NCBI GenBank assembly: GCA_029779645.1
Contig: JAKPAC010000010.1
Coordinates: 62,001-126,000, forward strand
Length of the DNA stretch: 64,000 bases
Direction: 5' to 3'
Origin: Actinomycetes bacterium
Lineage (GTDB): Bacteria; Actinomycetota; Actinomycetes; Actinomycetales; Microbacteriaceae
Part shown: positions 7,511 to 18,212 of the stretch, piece by piece
Position numbering within the stretch: position 1 is the first letter of the stretch
How the letters are laid out: each line of letters starts with the position of its first letter
Notes under the pieces: model-generated
Databases searched by the model: none
Seen by the model: only the letters and a program-made list of their open reading frames with translations
Told to the model about the DNA's origin: nothing
Program-made: the position numbers and the translations under genes

Positions 7511-9079
7511 GTGACCCGCACCGCACGCGAACGCCTGCGCGACGCCCGCGATGTGCGACGCGAGCGCGACGGGCGCCCGGCGCCGTCAGAGATCGCGTAC
7601 GGCGTCTATGTCGGCGTGCTGGTGGCCGCGATCGTCGGCGTCCCGATCGTGCGCGCCATCGTGCTCGGGCTCATGAGCGCCCCGGCCCGCGCCACGCTGT
7701 TCGACCCCGCCTCGGCGACGCTCCTCTCGCTCGGCGGCGGCGCCCTCCTCGGCGCCGCCATGCTCGCGGGCCGCACGCGCGGCCCGGTGCTCGCAGACCC
7801 GTTCCACGCCTGGGTGCTGACCTCACTGGAGCTGCGCGGCCGCACGACGCTGCGTGCGACGTTCGTGCGCGGCGGCGGCACGACGGCGCTCGCCCTCACC
7901 GCGATCGCCGGGATCGTCTGCATCGCGCTCGCGCTCGGCGGCGGCGTGCCGGCCGTGTCGGTGTGGCGCTTCTTCGGCGCCGCGGCGCTGTTCGCGGTGC
8001 TCGCGGTCGTCGCGTGGCTCGCCGGCCAGTCGCTGCGCCCCAACACCGTGCGCCTGGGTGCCACGGGCATCGCCCTCCTCGTGGCCGTCAGTGCCGCCGC
8101 GCCCGCCGTGCTGCCCTACACCCCGTGGGGCTGGCTCGGGGCGCTCTGGCCACCGGCCGCGAGCGCCACCGGCGCCGCTCCGGGCCCGCTCGCACCGGAC
8201 GTCGCCGGGCCTGTCGCGCTCATCGCGTTGGCGGCCGCCGCCGCGCTGACCCTCGCCGCGGCGCCGTCGCTGCTCGATCGCATCTCCCCCGCGACCGCGC
8301 TGTGGCAGGCCAGCCGCTGGCAGGCCGCGCTCACCCTGGCGCGCACGGGCGACGCCGCGGCCACGCTCGCGGCGTTCGGCACGCCGGGCACGCGGGGCCG
8401 CGGCATCCACCTCGCCCTCCCCCGCGTCCTCCCGCTCGCGTATCTCGCGCGCGACGGCCTGGTCGCGCTGCGCCGCCCCGCCCGCATCGCCGTCGGCGCC
8501 GTCGCCTTGACCGTCGCCGGGGGCCTGCTCGGCATCGCGGCACGCAGCGCCGACGCCACCGCTCCCGCGCTCGCCGGCGCGCTGCTCGCCTTCCTCGCGC
8601 TCGGGCCGTTCTGCGACGGGCTCCGGCACGCCGCCGATGCCGCGGGGCGCCCGCCGCTGCTGGGCGTCTCGGCCAGGGCCGACGCCGCGATGCACGCGCT
8701 GCTGCCCCTCGTCGCCGCCATCGTCCTCGGCGGCCTGGGCGCGCTCCTGCTCGGCGCCGGCTCGGCCACCTGGTGGGTCGTCGCGGCGATCGCGTGCCTC
8801 GTGCTCGTGCGGGCGATGGATGCCGCGAAGGGCCCCCTCCCGATCGAGCTCATGATGCCCGTGCCCACGCCGATGGGCGACGCCTCGGTGATGGTCATCG
8901 CCCTCTGGCAGTCCGATGCGATCCTGGTGGCGCTGCTGCTCGCGGGCGGCCTCACGATCGCGCTGCCGTCGTGGGGCGCGGGCGCGTGGATCGCCCTGCT
9001 CGCCGCGGCCGCGCTGATCGCGGCGCTCGCGAACGCCCGGTTCGGCCGCGCCGGGCAGCCGCAGGGCGCCGACCGGTAG
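7511..9079 (+). CDS. Polytopic membrane protein, DUF6297-like, ABC permease partner
   Basis: 522 residues with a short basic N-terminus (TRTARERLRDARDVRRERDGR) and about 12 hydrophobic segments, from ASEIAYGVYVGVLVAAIVGV-like span 1 near residue 28 to WIALLAAAALIAALANARF near the end. No known enzymatic motif. Position right after an ABC ATPase, and the layout of an export-type permease with ATPase and membrane component as separate chains, match the DUF6297 family of actinobacteria; I give that family name from memory of the arrangement. Start GTG 7511 follows a weak GACGATG. A strong hairpin follows at 9129. Confidence 0.7.
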   Translation: MTRTARERLRDARDVRRERDGRPAPSEIAYGVYVGVLVAAIVGVPIVRAIVLGLMSAPARATLFDPASATLLSLGGGALLGAAMLAGRTRGPVLADPFHAWVLTSLELRGRTTLRATFVRGGGTTALALTAIAGIVCIALALGGGVPAVSVWRFFGAAALFAVLAVVAWLAGQSLRPNTVRLGATGIALLVAVSAAAPAVLPYTPWGWLGALWPPAASATGAAPGPLAPDVAGPVALIALAAAAALTLAAAPSLLDRISPATALWQASRWQAALTLARTGDAAATLAAFGTPGTRGRGIHLALPRVLPLAYLARDGLVALRRPARIAVGAVALTVAGGLLGIAARSADATAPALAGALLAFLALGPFCDGLRHAADAAGRPPLLGVSARADAAMHALLPLVAAIVLGGLGALLLGAGSATWWVVAAIACLVLVRAMDAAKGPLPIELMMPVPTPMGDASVMVIALWQSDAILVALLLAGGLTIALPSWGAGAWIALLAAAALIAALANARFGRAGQPQGADR

Positions 9080-9128
9080 CATCCACCCGCGGACGCGCCC
9101 GCGACCGCGCCGCGAGCGCCCGAACAGC

Positions 9129-9167
9129 ACGACAGCCCGCACGGCCGGGGCCGGTGCGGGCTGTCGT
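9129..9167. terminator. Hairpin with 14-bp perfect stem
   Basis: ACGACAGCCCGCAC (9129-9142) pairs exactly with 9154-9167, with a GC-rich 11-base loop that can fold further. It lies between the convergent DUF6297-like gene and gltA and can terminate both. Confidence 0.88.
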
Positions 9168-9185
9168 GGAATGCCGTCGCGTCGC

Positions 9186-10487
9186 TCAGCGCGCGGGGTA
9201 CGGCCGCTCGGTCGAGCCGGTGTACAGCTGCTGCGGGCGACCGATCTTGGTCTGCGGGTCCATGTTGAGCTCGCGCCAGTGCGCCAGCCAGCCGGGCAGG
9301 CGGCCGATGGCGAACAGCACGGTGAACATGCGGGTCGGGAAGCCCATCGCCTTGTAGATGACGCCGGTGTAGAAGTCGACGTTCGGGTAGAGGCGACGCT
9401 CCTTGAAGTAGTCGTCCTCGAGCGCGATCTGCTCGAGCTCCTTGGCGAGGTCGAGCAGCGGGTCGCTGACGCCGAGGGCCTCGAGCACCTCGTCGGCCGA
9501 TTCCTTGACGAGCTTGGCGCGCGGGTCGTAGTTCTTGTAGACGCGGTGCCCGAAGCCCATGAGCTTCACGCCGTCTTCCTTGTTCTTGACGCGCTCGACG
9601 AAGCGCTGCACGCTCTCGCCCGAGTCGCGGATGCGGCCGAGCATGTCGAGCACCGCCTCGTTGGCGCCGCCGTGCAGCGGGCCGTAGAGGGCGCTGATGC
9701 CGGCCGAGATCGACGAGAACTGGTTGGAGCCGGTCGAGCCGACCAGGCGCACGGTCGAGGTCGAGGCGTTCTGCTCGTGGTCCTCGTGCAGGATCAGCAG
9801 GCGCTCGAGGGCGCGCGACATGACCGGGTTCACCTCGTAGGGCTCGGCGTTGTTGCCGAAGTTGAGCTTGAGGAAGTTGTCGACGAAGCTCAGCGAGTTG
9901 TCGGGGTAGAGGAACGCCTGGCCGACGCTCTTCTTGTGCGCGTACGCGGCGATCACCGGCAGCTTCGCCAGCATGCGAACCGTGTTCAGCTCGACGTGCT
10001 CGGGGTTGTTCGGGTCGGACTCGTTCTCGTAGTAGGTCGAGAGCGCCGACACGGCCGACGAGAGCACCGACATCGGGTGCGCGGTGTGCGGCAGCGCCGA
10101 GAAGAAGTGCTTGAGGTCTTCGTGCAGCAGGGTGTGACGGCGCACGCGCTCGTCGAACTCGGCCAGCTCGCTCGGCGTGGGCAGCTCGCCGTAGAGCAGC
10201 AGCCAGGCCACCTCGAGGTAGGTGCTGCTGGTCGCGAGCTGCTCGATCGGGTAGCCGCGGTAGCGCAGGATGCCCTCATCGCCGTCGATGTAGGTGATCG
10301 CGGACTTCGTCGACGCGGTGTTCACGAACCCGTAGTCGAGGCTGGTGAGCCCGGTCTGGCGAGTCAGCGTCGCCATGTCGATGGCTGATGCGCCCTCCGT
10401 GCCACGCAGAATTGGGAACTCGGCGGTGCCGCCTGGGTAATGCAGGGTGGCCTTGTCGCCTGGGGCCTGAATTCCAGCGTCGCTCAC
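9186..10487 (-). CDS. gltA: Citrate synthase
   Basis: 433-residue type II (hexameric-type) citrate synthase, condensing oxaloacetate and acetyl-CoA at the head of the TCA cycle. Active-site segments: LHEDHEQNASTSTVR (first His), GPLHGGANEAVL (second His) and GFGHRVYKNYDPRA, with the catalytic Asp in LYPNVDFYTGVIY. The start is GTG 10487, preceded by AGGAGG and a 5-base spacer, giving VSDAGIQAPGDKATL. Upstream in-frame codons would add 24 residues with no family likeness. A TAGGCT box (complement of 10569-10574) could be its -10, giving a leader of roughly 75 bases. Confidence 0.96.
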   Translation of the reverse strand: MSDAGIQAPGDKATLHYPGGTAEFPILRGTEGASAIDMATLTRQTGLTSLDYGFVNTASTKSAITYIDGDEGILRYRGYPIEQLATSSTYLEVAWLLLYGELPTPSELAEFDERVRRHTLLHEDLKHFFSALPHTAHPMSVLSSAVSALSTYYENESDPNNPEHVELNTVRMLAKLPVIAAYAHKKSVGQAFLYPDNSLSFVDNFLKLNFGNNAEPYEVNPVMSRALERLLILHEDHEQNASTSTVRLVGSTGSNQFSSISAGISALYGPLHGGANEAVLDMLGRIRDSGESVQRFVERVKNKEDGVKLMGFGHRVYKNYDPRAKLVKESADEVLEALGVSDPLLDLAKELEQIALEDDYFKERRLYPNVDFYTGVIYKAMGFPTRMFTVLFAIGRLPGWLAHWRELNMDPQTKIGRPQQLYTGSTERPYPAR

Positions 10488-10651
10488 GGTGCCTCCTGGC
10501 AGATCTGTGACGTGCGCCTTCTGGTTTGAAGGCGGGGGCGTGCCACGGCGCATGGCCACAGCACGTACAGCCTAATCGACTCTCAGCGACACTGACGATT
10601 CACCCAACGACATTACGAATCCTGTGGAGCGAAGCGCCAAAGACTCGGCGC
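10488..10651 (-). promoter_or_regulatory. gltA upstream region
   Basis: 164 bases between dapC and gltA, more AT-rich than the genes. It holds the gltA ribosome site (AGGAGG at about 10492-10497 on the complement) and a candidate -10 TAGGCT at 10569-10574. I see no clear -35 and no clear hairpin terminator for dapC. Confidence 0.45.
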
Positions 10652-11764
10652 TCAGGCGATGGATGCTTCGAGCCGCTGCGCCGCCTGCTCGATGCGCTCG
10701 TCGCTCGCGGTGAGCGAGAAGCGCACGTGCTGCGGCGACGCGTCGCCGTAGAAGACGCCCGGCCCGGCGAGGATGCCGAGCTCGGCGAGGCGCTGCATCG
10801 ACTCCCAGGCGTCGCGCCCCTCGGTCGCCCACAGGTACAGGCCAGCCTCGCTGTGGTCGATGCGGAACCCGGCGGCCTCGAGCGCCGGCCGCAGCCGGTC
10901 GCGGCGCGCGCGGTAGCGCTCCTTCTGCTCGCGCACGTGCGCGTCGTCGCCGAGCGCGACGATCATCGCCTCCGCGACGGGCGCGGGGAGCATGAGCCCC
11001 AGGTGCTTGCGCGTGTTCAGCAGCTTCGAGATGAGCGCCGGGTCGCCGCCGATGAAGGCGGCGCGATAGCCGGCGAGATTCGACTGCTTGCTCAGCGAGT
11101 AGACCGACAGCACGCCGCGCAGGTCTCCCCCGGTCACCCGCTCGTCGAGGACGCACGGGATGGCCTCGGTGGCCCACTGGCCGTCCCAGCCGAGCTCGGC
11201 GTAGCACTCGTCGGACGCGACGACGGCGCCGAGCTCGCGAGCGCGCGCGACTGCGGCCGCGAGGGCCGCGACATCCAGCACCCGCCCATCGGGGTTGCCC
11301 GGCGAGTTCAGCCAGACCAGGCGCGTGTTCTCGGGCCATTCGGCGGGATCATCGGAGGCGACCGGCGTCGCGCCGGCGACGCGGGCGCCGATGTCGTAGC
11401 TCGGGTAGGCGGCGACCGGGTGCACGACCGCATCGCCCTCGCCAAGGCCGAGCAGCAGCGGCAGCAGCGCAACCAGCTCCTTCGAGCCGACGGTCGGCAG
11501 CACGTTGGCGGCGGTCAGCCCCGCGACGCCCCGCCGGCGCTCGAACCACTGCGCAATCGCCTGCTGCAGCGGCGGCGAGCCCGCGACCGTGGGATAGGCG
11601 TGCGCATCGGTCGCACCGGCGAGCGCGTCGCGGATGAGCCCGGGCGTGGGGTCGACCGGCGAGCCGATCGAGAGGTCGACGAGGCCGCCCTCGTGCGCTC
11701 GCGCACGCTCGGCATACGGCTCGACGAGCCCCCAGGGGTAGTCGGGAAGCTCCTGCAGCGCCAT
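10652..11764 (-). CDS. dapC: Succinyldiaminopimelate aminotransferase
   Basis: 370-residue fold-type I PLP aminotransferase of the actinobacterial DapC group. It converts N-succinyl-2-amino-6-ketopimelate to N-succinyl-LL-diaminopimelate. Motifs: LSIGSPVDPTP and NSPGNPDGRVL near the N-terminal third, DECYAELGWDG, and the PLP lysine in SVYSLSKQSNLAGYR. The Arg that binds the carboxylate lies in HVRFSLT. It starts 4 bases after the fdxA stop and belongs to that transcript; fdxA-dapC adjacency is conserved in actinobacteria. Confidence 0.94.
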   Translation of the reverse strand: MALQELPDYPWGLVEPYAERARAHEGGLVDLSIGSPVDPTPGLIRDALAGATDAHAYPTVAGSPPLQQAIAQWFERRRGVAGLTAANVLPTVGSKELVALLPLLLGLGEGDAVVHPVAAYPSYDIGARVAGATPVASDDPAEWPENTRLVWLNSPGNPDGRVLDVAALAAAVARARELGAVVASDECYAELGWDGQWATEAIPCVLDERVTGGDLRGVLSVYSLSKQSNLAGYRAAFIGGDPALISKLLNTRKHLGLMLPAPVAEAMIVALGDDAHVREQKERYRARRDRLRPALEAAGFRIDHSEAGLYLWATEGRDAWESMQRLAELGILAGPGVFYGDASPQHVRFSLTASDERIEQAAQRLEASIA

Positions 11765-11768
11765 GCGG

Positions 11769-12089
11769 CTAGTGCTCCTGCTGCGGCAGGACGGAGACGA
11801 CGGGGTGATCCTTGTGGATCACGCCGGTCTTGGCCGCGCCGCCGGGCGAGCCGATGTCGTCGAAGAACTCGACGTTGGCCTTGTAGTAGTCGGCCCACTC
11901 CTCCGGCAGATCGTCCTCGTAGTAGATCGCCTCCACGGGGCAGACGGGCTCGCACGCGCCGCAGTCGACGCACTCGTCGGGGTGGATGTAGAGCATCCGG
12001 TCACCCTCGTAGATGCAGTCGACCGGGCACTCGTCGACGCATGCGCGATCCTTCAGATCGACGCACGGGAGAGCGATCACATAAGTCAC
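11769..12089 (-). CDS. fdxA: Seven-iron ferredoxin FdxA
   Basis: 106-residue ferredoxin. The N-terminus [20 protein letters not shown] and CPVDCI give the 3Fe-4S-type pattern, and [20 protein letters not shown] gives the 4Fe-4S cluster, as in mycobacterial FdxA. The long acidic C-terminal region ([18 protein letters not shown]) is characteristic. It carries low-potential electrons to redox partners not visible here. The start is GTG 12089: the family begins exactly at TYVIA. It is followed after 4 bases by dapC. Confidence 0.96.
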   Translation of the reverse strand: MTYVIALPCVDLKDRACVDECPVDCIYEGDRMLYIHPDECVDCGACEPVCPVEAIYYEDDLPEEWADYYKANVEFFDDIGSPGGAAKTGVIHKDHPVVSVLPQQEH

Positions 12090-12127
12090 GGCGGAGTCAG
12101 TCCCTTCACAGCTGCGGGGCTCCCAGT

Positions 12128-12517
12128 CTAGTTCGACTTGGCGCGTGCGCGAGCACCGCGCAGATCGGGCCATGCGACGACGATCGCCGTGAGCAGCGGT
12201 GCCGCGAACGTCCACACCACGCCCATCCACGTGTTCGGCACGAGCACCGAGCCCCCGGGGCCCGCGCCGGCGAAGCTCGCCACCACGACGAAGAGCCCGA
12301 TGCCTGCGGCGAGGGTGCTCCAGCGGTCGGCGATCGCGCGGATGCCGAGCAGGAGCGCCCCCGCGCCGATCAGCGCGAGCGCAAGCCCGATCGGGAGCGT
12401 GACCGGCCCCAGCACGACGGTGAAGCCGTGCGCGACCGTGCCGACGCTCCCGAAGATCGCCCCCGCGACCAGCGCGAGCACGATCGTGCCCACGCGGGTT
12501 GCGACGGAGGCGGCCAT
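12128..12517 (-). CDS. Four-span membrane protein, DUF6113-like
   Basis: 129 residues, almost all hydrophobic, with four predicted spans: [58 protein letters not shown] and [20 protein letters not shown]. The basic tail is [10 protein letters not shown]. No catalytic motif. It begins 1 base after the typA stop and precedes fdxA, a conserved position in Microbacteriaceae for a small membrane protein I believe is called DUF6113. Function unknown. Confidence 0.7.
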   Translation of the reverse strand: MAASVATRVGTIVLALVAGAIFGSVGTVAHGFTVVLGPVTLPIGLALALIGAGALLLGIRAIADRWSTLAAGIGLFVVVASFAGAGPGGSVLVPNTWMGVVWTFAAPLLTAIVVAWPDLRGARARAKSN

Positions 12518-12518
12518 G

Positions 12519-14429
<1,911 letters not shown>

Positions 14430-14587
14430 AAGGGTCCTTAGAGAAGTTGATTGGATGCTGCGGAACCCGGCGACGCGCATCATGGCGATCGTCTGTCAAA
14501 AGTCCGCGTTGCATCTTATCGCACGGTTCGGCTCCCACCCGTGCGTCGCCTGGGAGCCGGGCGCCCCTCCCCTGCGAGAATGGGTCG

Positions 14588-15199
14588 GTGACGCCCGCCC
14601 CCGCATACCCCGTCCACTCGCGCTTCAACCGGCGCATGGCCGTGCTGACGTGGGCCCTCGCGGCGCTCATCGTCGGCTCGGTGCTGTGGTCGGGCGACCC
14701 GCGCCTCGCGTGGGCGTACCCGGCGGGCGCGCTCATCGCGTTCCTGGCGTGGTCGGCGCTGTGGCGACCGTACGTCGGCGTCTCGGCAGACGGCGTGCGC
14801 CTGCGAAACGTCACCCACAGCGTGCAGATCCCCTGGGCCGCGCTCGTGCACATCGAGACCCGCTACGCGCTGACGCTGCACACCCCGGGCCGACGCTTCG
14901 TCGCCTGGTCGGCGCCCGCGCCCGGACGCCTCACCAGCATGCGGGTGAGCCGCAACGAGGTGAACCGCGAGGCGCGGCTGGTGGATGGCGACGTGCGGCC
15001 GAGCGACATGATCGGCACCGATTCGGGCGACGCCGCCGCGGTCGTGCGCGAGCACTGGGAAGCGGGCCTGAGGGCCGGCAGCATCCCCGTCGGCGTCGCC
15101 GAGCAGACGCCCGTGCATCGCAGGCCCGATGTGCCGGTGATCGCCGTAACCATCGCCCTGGTCACCGCGACCGTGTGGGCGCTTGCCGCGACCCAGTGA
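14588..15199 (+). CDS. PH-domain-containing membrane protein
   Basis: 203 residues. Two spans near the N-terminus (MAVLTWALAALIVGSVLW and WAYPAGALIAFLAWSALW) are followed by a bacterial PH-like domain (YVGVSADGVRLRNVTHSVQI, then PWAALVHIETRYALTLHT) and a C-terminal span (PVIAVTIALVTATVWALAA). The start is GTG 14588. GAGAAT, an imperfect -10 box, lies 6 bases before it, so this may be another leaderless gene. Divergent from typA. Function unknown. Confidence 0.78.
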   Translation: MTPAPAYPVHSRFNRRMAVLTWALAALIVGSVLWSGDPRLAWAYPAGALIAFLAWSALWRPYVGVSADGVRLRNVTHSVQIPWAALVHIETRYALTLHTPGRRFVAWSAPAPGRLTSMRVSRNEVNREARLVDGDVRPSDMIGTDSGDAAAVVREHWEAGLRAGSIPVGVAEQTPVHRRPDVPVIAVTIALVTATVWALAATQ

Positions 15200-15223
15200 C
15201 GCCTCGCCGGCACGCCGGCGTGA

Positions 15224-15265
15224 AACGCAGAGAGGCCGCGCCATGCGGCGCGGCCTCTCTGCGTT
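15224..15265. terminator. Perfect 19-bp hairpin, bidirectional terminator
   Basis: AACGCAGAGAGGCCGCGCC (15224-15242), 4-base loop ATGC, exact reverse complement at 15247-15265. It lies between the convergent PH-domain gene and the ABC ATPase and is the strongest hairpin in the window. Confidence 0.93.
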
Positions 15266-15273
15266 CGCTCGAG

Positions 15274-17040
15274 CTACTGCTCGGCGGCCTTGTCGGCGGC
15301 CAGCAGCGCGTGCCGCGCCTCGCGGCGCAGCCGCTGCTCGGCCGGGTCCGGCACGGGCACGGCGGCGATGAGCCGCTGCGTGTACGGGTCCTGCGGGTTG
15401 CGCAGCAGCTGCCCGGTGGCGCCCTGCTCGACGATCTTGCCGTGCTGCATCACGATGATGCGGTCGGAGAGGGTGTCGACGACCGCGAGGTCGTGGCTGA
15501 TGAACAGGCACGCAAAGCCCATCTCGGCCTGCAGCCGGCGCATGAGCTCCAGCACCGTCGCCTGCACCGACACGTCGAGCGCCGAGGTGGGCTCGTCCGC
15601 GATGAGCAGCTTGGGCTTGAGCGAGAGCGCGCGGGCGATGCCGACGCGCTGCTTCTGCCCGCCCGAGAGCTCATGCGGGTAGCGGTTGCGGTAGGCGCGC
15701 GGCAGCTCGACCGCGTCGAGGAGCTCCTCGACGCGGGCATCCAATGCACGCCCCTTCGCCACGCCGCTGAGCAGCATGGGCTCGCCGATGCTCTGCCCGA
15801 TCGGCAGTCGCGGGTTCAGCGACGACGACGGGTCCTGGAAGACGATGCCGACGTCCTTGTGCACCTTGCGCAGCAGCTGGCGGTTCGCGTGCGAGATGTC
15901 GTGCCCCACGACCCGGGCGGTGCCCTCGGCGATCGGGATGAGGCCGATCGCCGCGCGCCCGACCGTGGTCTTGCCCGAACCGGACTCGCCGACCAGGCCG
16001 ACGACCTCGCCGGGGTAGATCGCGAAGTTCGCGTCATCCACCGCCCGGAACGCGGGCACACGGCCGCGCTTGGGGTACTCGATCGCGACCTGCTCGAACG
16101 CGAGCACCGGGTCGCCGAGCGTCGCGCGGCGCGCCTCGTCCTCGGCGGCGGCGCGGGCCGCGAGCTCGATCGCGGTGGTGTCGGCGAGCAGGCCGGCGGT
16201 GGTGTCGATCTTCTCGCCGTCGCTGACGCCGATGCGGGGCACCGCGCCGAGCAGCTGCTGCGTGTAGGGATGCGTCGGATTGGCGAACACGCCGGCCACG
16301 GTGCCGCGCTCGACGATCTCGCCCTGGCGCATCACGACGATGTCGTCGGCGAGGTCGGCGACCACGCCCATGTCGTGGGTGATCAGCAGGATCGCGCTGT
16401 TCAGGCGGTGCCGCAGATCGCGCATCAGGTCGAGGATCTCGGCCTGCACGGTGACGTCGAGCGCCGTGGTCGGCTCGTCGGCGATCAGCAGCTTCGGGTC
16501 GCACGAGATCGACTGCGCGATCATCGCGCGCTGCCGCTGACCGCCCGAGAGCTGGTGCGGGTACGAGTTGAACGCCTTGAGCGGATCGGGCAGCTCGACC
16601 ATCTCGAGCAGCTCGAGGGCGCGCTCGCGCGCGGCGCTCGGCGTGATGCCGAAGTGGATGCGCAGCGTCTCGATGATCTGGAATCCCACGGTGTAGACGG
16701 GGTTGAGCGCCGTCATGGGCTCCTGGAAGATCACCGCGATATCGGCGCCGCGCACCTTGCGCATCTCGTCCGGCCGGAGCCCGCGAAGCTCGCGCCCCGC
16801 GAGCTTCACGCTGCCGCGGATGCGGGCGTTGCTCGGCAGGAGGTCGAGGATCGCCATCGAGCTCGCGCTCTTTCCCGAACCCGACTCGCCGACGATCGCG
16901 AGGGCCTTGCCGCCCTGCACCTCGTAGTTGAGCTTCTTGGCCGCGGGAACCCAGAAGCCGTCCACCGCGAAATCGACCGAAAGATCGTTGACCTGCAGCA
17001 GCGGGCCGCCGGCCTCACTGCGCTCGTGAGCCGCGCTCAT
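15274..17040 (-). CDS. Oligopeptide ABC transporter, fused double ATPase (DppD-DppF type)
   Basis: 588 residues holding two complete ABC ATPase domains in one chain. Domain 1: Walker A GESGSGKSASSMAIL near residue 51, signature LSGGQRQRAMIAQ, Walker B LLIADEPTTALD, and an oligopeptide-type C-terminal zone NPTHPYTQQLLGAVPR. Domain 2: GESGSGKTTVGRAAIGL, LSGGQKQRVGIARAL, LLIADEPTSALD and RNPQDPYTQRLIAAVP. Both carry the extra segment typical of peptide or nickel importers. The fusion replaces the usual separate DppD and DppF and fixes the heterodimer stoichiometry. It overlaps the DppC-type permease by 4 bases. Confidence 0.93.
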   Translation of the reverse strand: MSAAHERSEAGGPLLQVNDLSVDFAVDGFWVPAAKKLNYEVQGGKALAIVGESGSGKSASSMAILDLLPSNARIRGSVKLAGRELRGLRPDEMRKVRGADIAVIFQEPMTALNPVYTVGFQIIETLRIHFGITPSAARERALELLEMVELPDPLKAFNSYPHQLSGGQRQRAMIAQSISCDPKLLIADEPTTALDVTVQAEILDLMRDLRHRLNSAILLITHDMGVVADLADDIVVMRQGEIVERGTVAGVFANPTHPYTQQLLGAVPRIGVSDGEKIDTTAGLLADTTAIELAARAAAEDEARRATLGDPVLAFEQVAIEYPKRGRVPAFRAVDDANFAIYPGEVVGLVGESGSGKTTVGRAAIGLIPIAEGTARVVGHDISHANRQLLRKVHKDVGIVFQDPSSSLNPRLPIGQSIGEPMLLSGVAKGRALDARVEELLDAVELPRAYRNRYPHELSGGQKQRVGIARALSLKPKLLIADEPTSALDVSVQATVLELMRRLQAEMGFACLFISHDLAVVDTLSDRIIVMQHGKIVEQGATGQLLRNPQDPYTQRLIAAVPVPDPAEQRLRREARHALLAADKAAEQ

Positions 17041-18212
17041 GCCTGACTCCCGTCGTTGTCGCCGTTCTCGTCGTTCTCGCCGTCCATCGGCCGCTGGCGT
17101 CGGCCGACGGCGGAGCCCCCGCCTCGACCCGCGCCCTCAGGCACCGCGGCGCGCGTGCCGATCGAGCTGCCGACGACGAGGTCGGCGGGCAGCTCCTTGA
17201 CCTTCTTGATGCGCACGCGCTTCTGGCGCGGGTCGAACGCGTCGCGCAGGCCGTCGCCGATGAAGTTGACCAGCAGCGAGAGCACGACGATGAAGACCGC
17301 GGGCCACCAGAACAGCCACGGCTTGGTGGCGAAGGCCGCCTCGTTGTCGCTGATCAGCTTGCCGAGCGACACGTCGGGCGACTGGACGCCGTAGCCGAGG
17401 AAGCTCAGCGACGTCTCGAGGATGATCGCGGCTGCGATCAGCAGCGTGGTCGCGACGATCACGACGCCCATCGCGTTCGGCAGGATGTGCTTGAAGATGA
17501 TGCGCGCATCCGACGCGCCGGCCACGCGCGCGGCCTCGACGAACTCGCGCTCACGCAGCGAGAGGAACTCGGCGCGCACCAGTCGCGCCACGCCCGTCCA
17601 CGCCACGAAGCCGAGGAGGACGGCGAGGAACAGCGGGCCGAGGCCGCCGGCCGCAACACCGACGACCGCGCCGAGCACGATGACCGGGATGACGATGACG
17701 ACGTCGGTGATGCGCATCAGCACGGCATCCACCCAGCCGCGGTAGTAGCCCGAGATCGCGCCGATCACGACGCCGATGAACGCCGCAATGAAGCCGATGA
17801 TGAACATGATGTAGGCCGAGTTCATCGTGCCGCGCATGACCATCGCGAAGTAGTCCTTGCCGACGCCGTTCTGGCCGAATGGGTGCTCCCCCAGCATGAT
17901 GCCCTCGCCACCGAGCCACTTGGGCACGAGCGAGAGTGTGGGCTTGCCGTTGTTGTAGGGGTCGAGCAGCTGCGTGTAGTTCCACTTCCACCAGCCGGGG
18001 ATGCTGCCGATGCCGGTGGCCGAGACTGCCAGGCCGATGATCAGCACGAGCAGCACGATGCTGATCAGCGCGGGCTTGTGCTTGAGAAAGCGCCGCAGGA
18101 TGAGCCTGCCCTGGCTGATGCCCTGCGCGCCCGCCTTCTCGACGGCGACGCCGTCGTCTTCGGAGGCCGGCGCTGCGGGGGGCTCGAAATCGGGATCGAG
18201 AGGAATTGTCAT
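17037..18212 (-). CDS. Oligopeptide ABC transporter permease (DppC type)
   Basis: 391-residue permease. A cytoplasmic N-terminus with GRLILRRFLKHKPALISIVL leads into span 1. The BPD-transport domain follows with AAFIGVVIGAISGYYRGWVD and the coupling (EAA) motif VEAARVAGASDARIIFKHILPN. A large periplasmic loop (about residues 75-125, GKPTLSLVPKWLGGEGIMLG) is longer than in E. coli DppC. The hydrophilic C-terminal tail (about 55 residues, Gly/Arg-rich) is unusual. Overlaps both neighbours (TAATG upstream, ATGA downstream). Confidence 0.92.
   Translation of the reverse strand: MTIPLDPDFEPPAAPASEDDGVAVEKAGAQGISQGRLILRRFLKHKPALISIVLLVLIIGLAVSATGIGSIPGWWKWNYTQLLDPYNNGKPTLSLVPKWLGGEGIMLGEHPFGQNGVGKDYFAMVMRGTMNSAYIMFIIGFIAAFIGVVIGAISGYYRGWVDAVLMRITDVVIVIPVIVLGAVVGVAAGGLGPLFLAVLLGFVAWTGVARLVRAEFLSLREREFVEAARVAGASDARIIFKHILPNAMGVVIVATTLLIAAAIILETSLSFLGYGVQSPDVSLGKLISDNEAAFATKPWLFWWPAVFIVVLSLLVNFIGDGLRDAFDPRQKRVRIKKVKELPADLVVGSSIGTRAAVPEGAGRGGGSAVGRRQRPMDGENDENGDNDGSQA

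Noticed and set aside
9171..10388. Long open frame on the + strand opposite citrate synthase
   Set aside because: It is rich in Val, Glu, Arg, His and Leu as expected for the antisense of a GC-rich gene; the minus-strand frame is an unmistakable citrate synthase.
11819..12004. Possible second small protein overlapping fdxA
   Set aside because: Composition (Ser/Thr/Arg-rich) is a frame-shifted shadow of the ferredoxin, whose own Cys pattern is complete.
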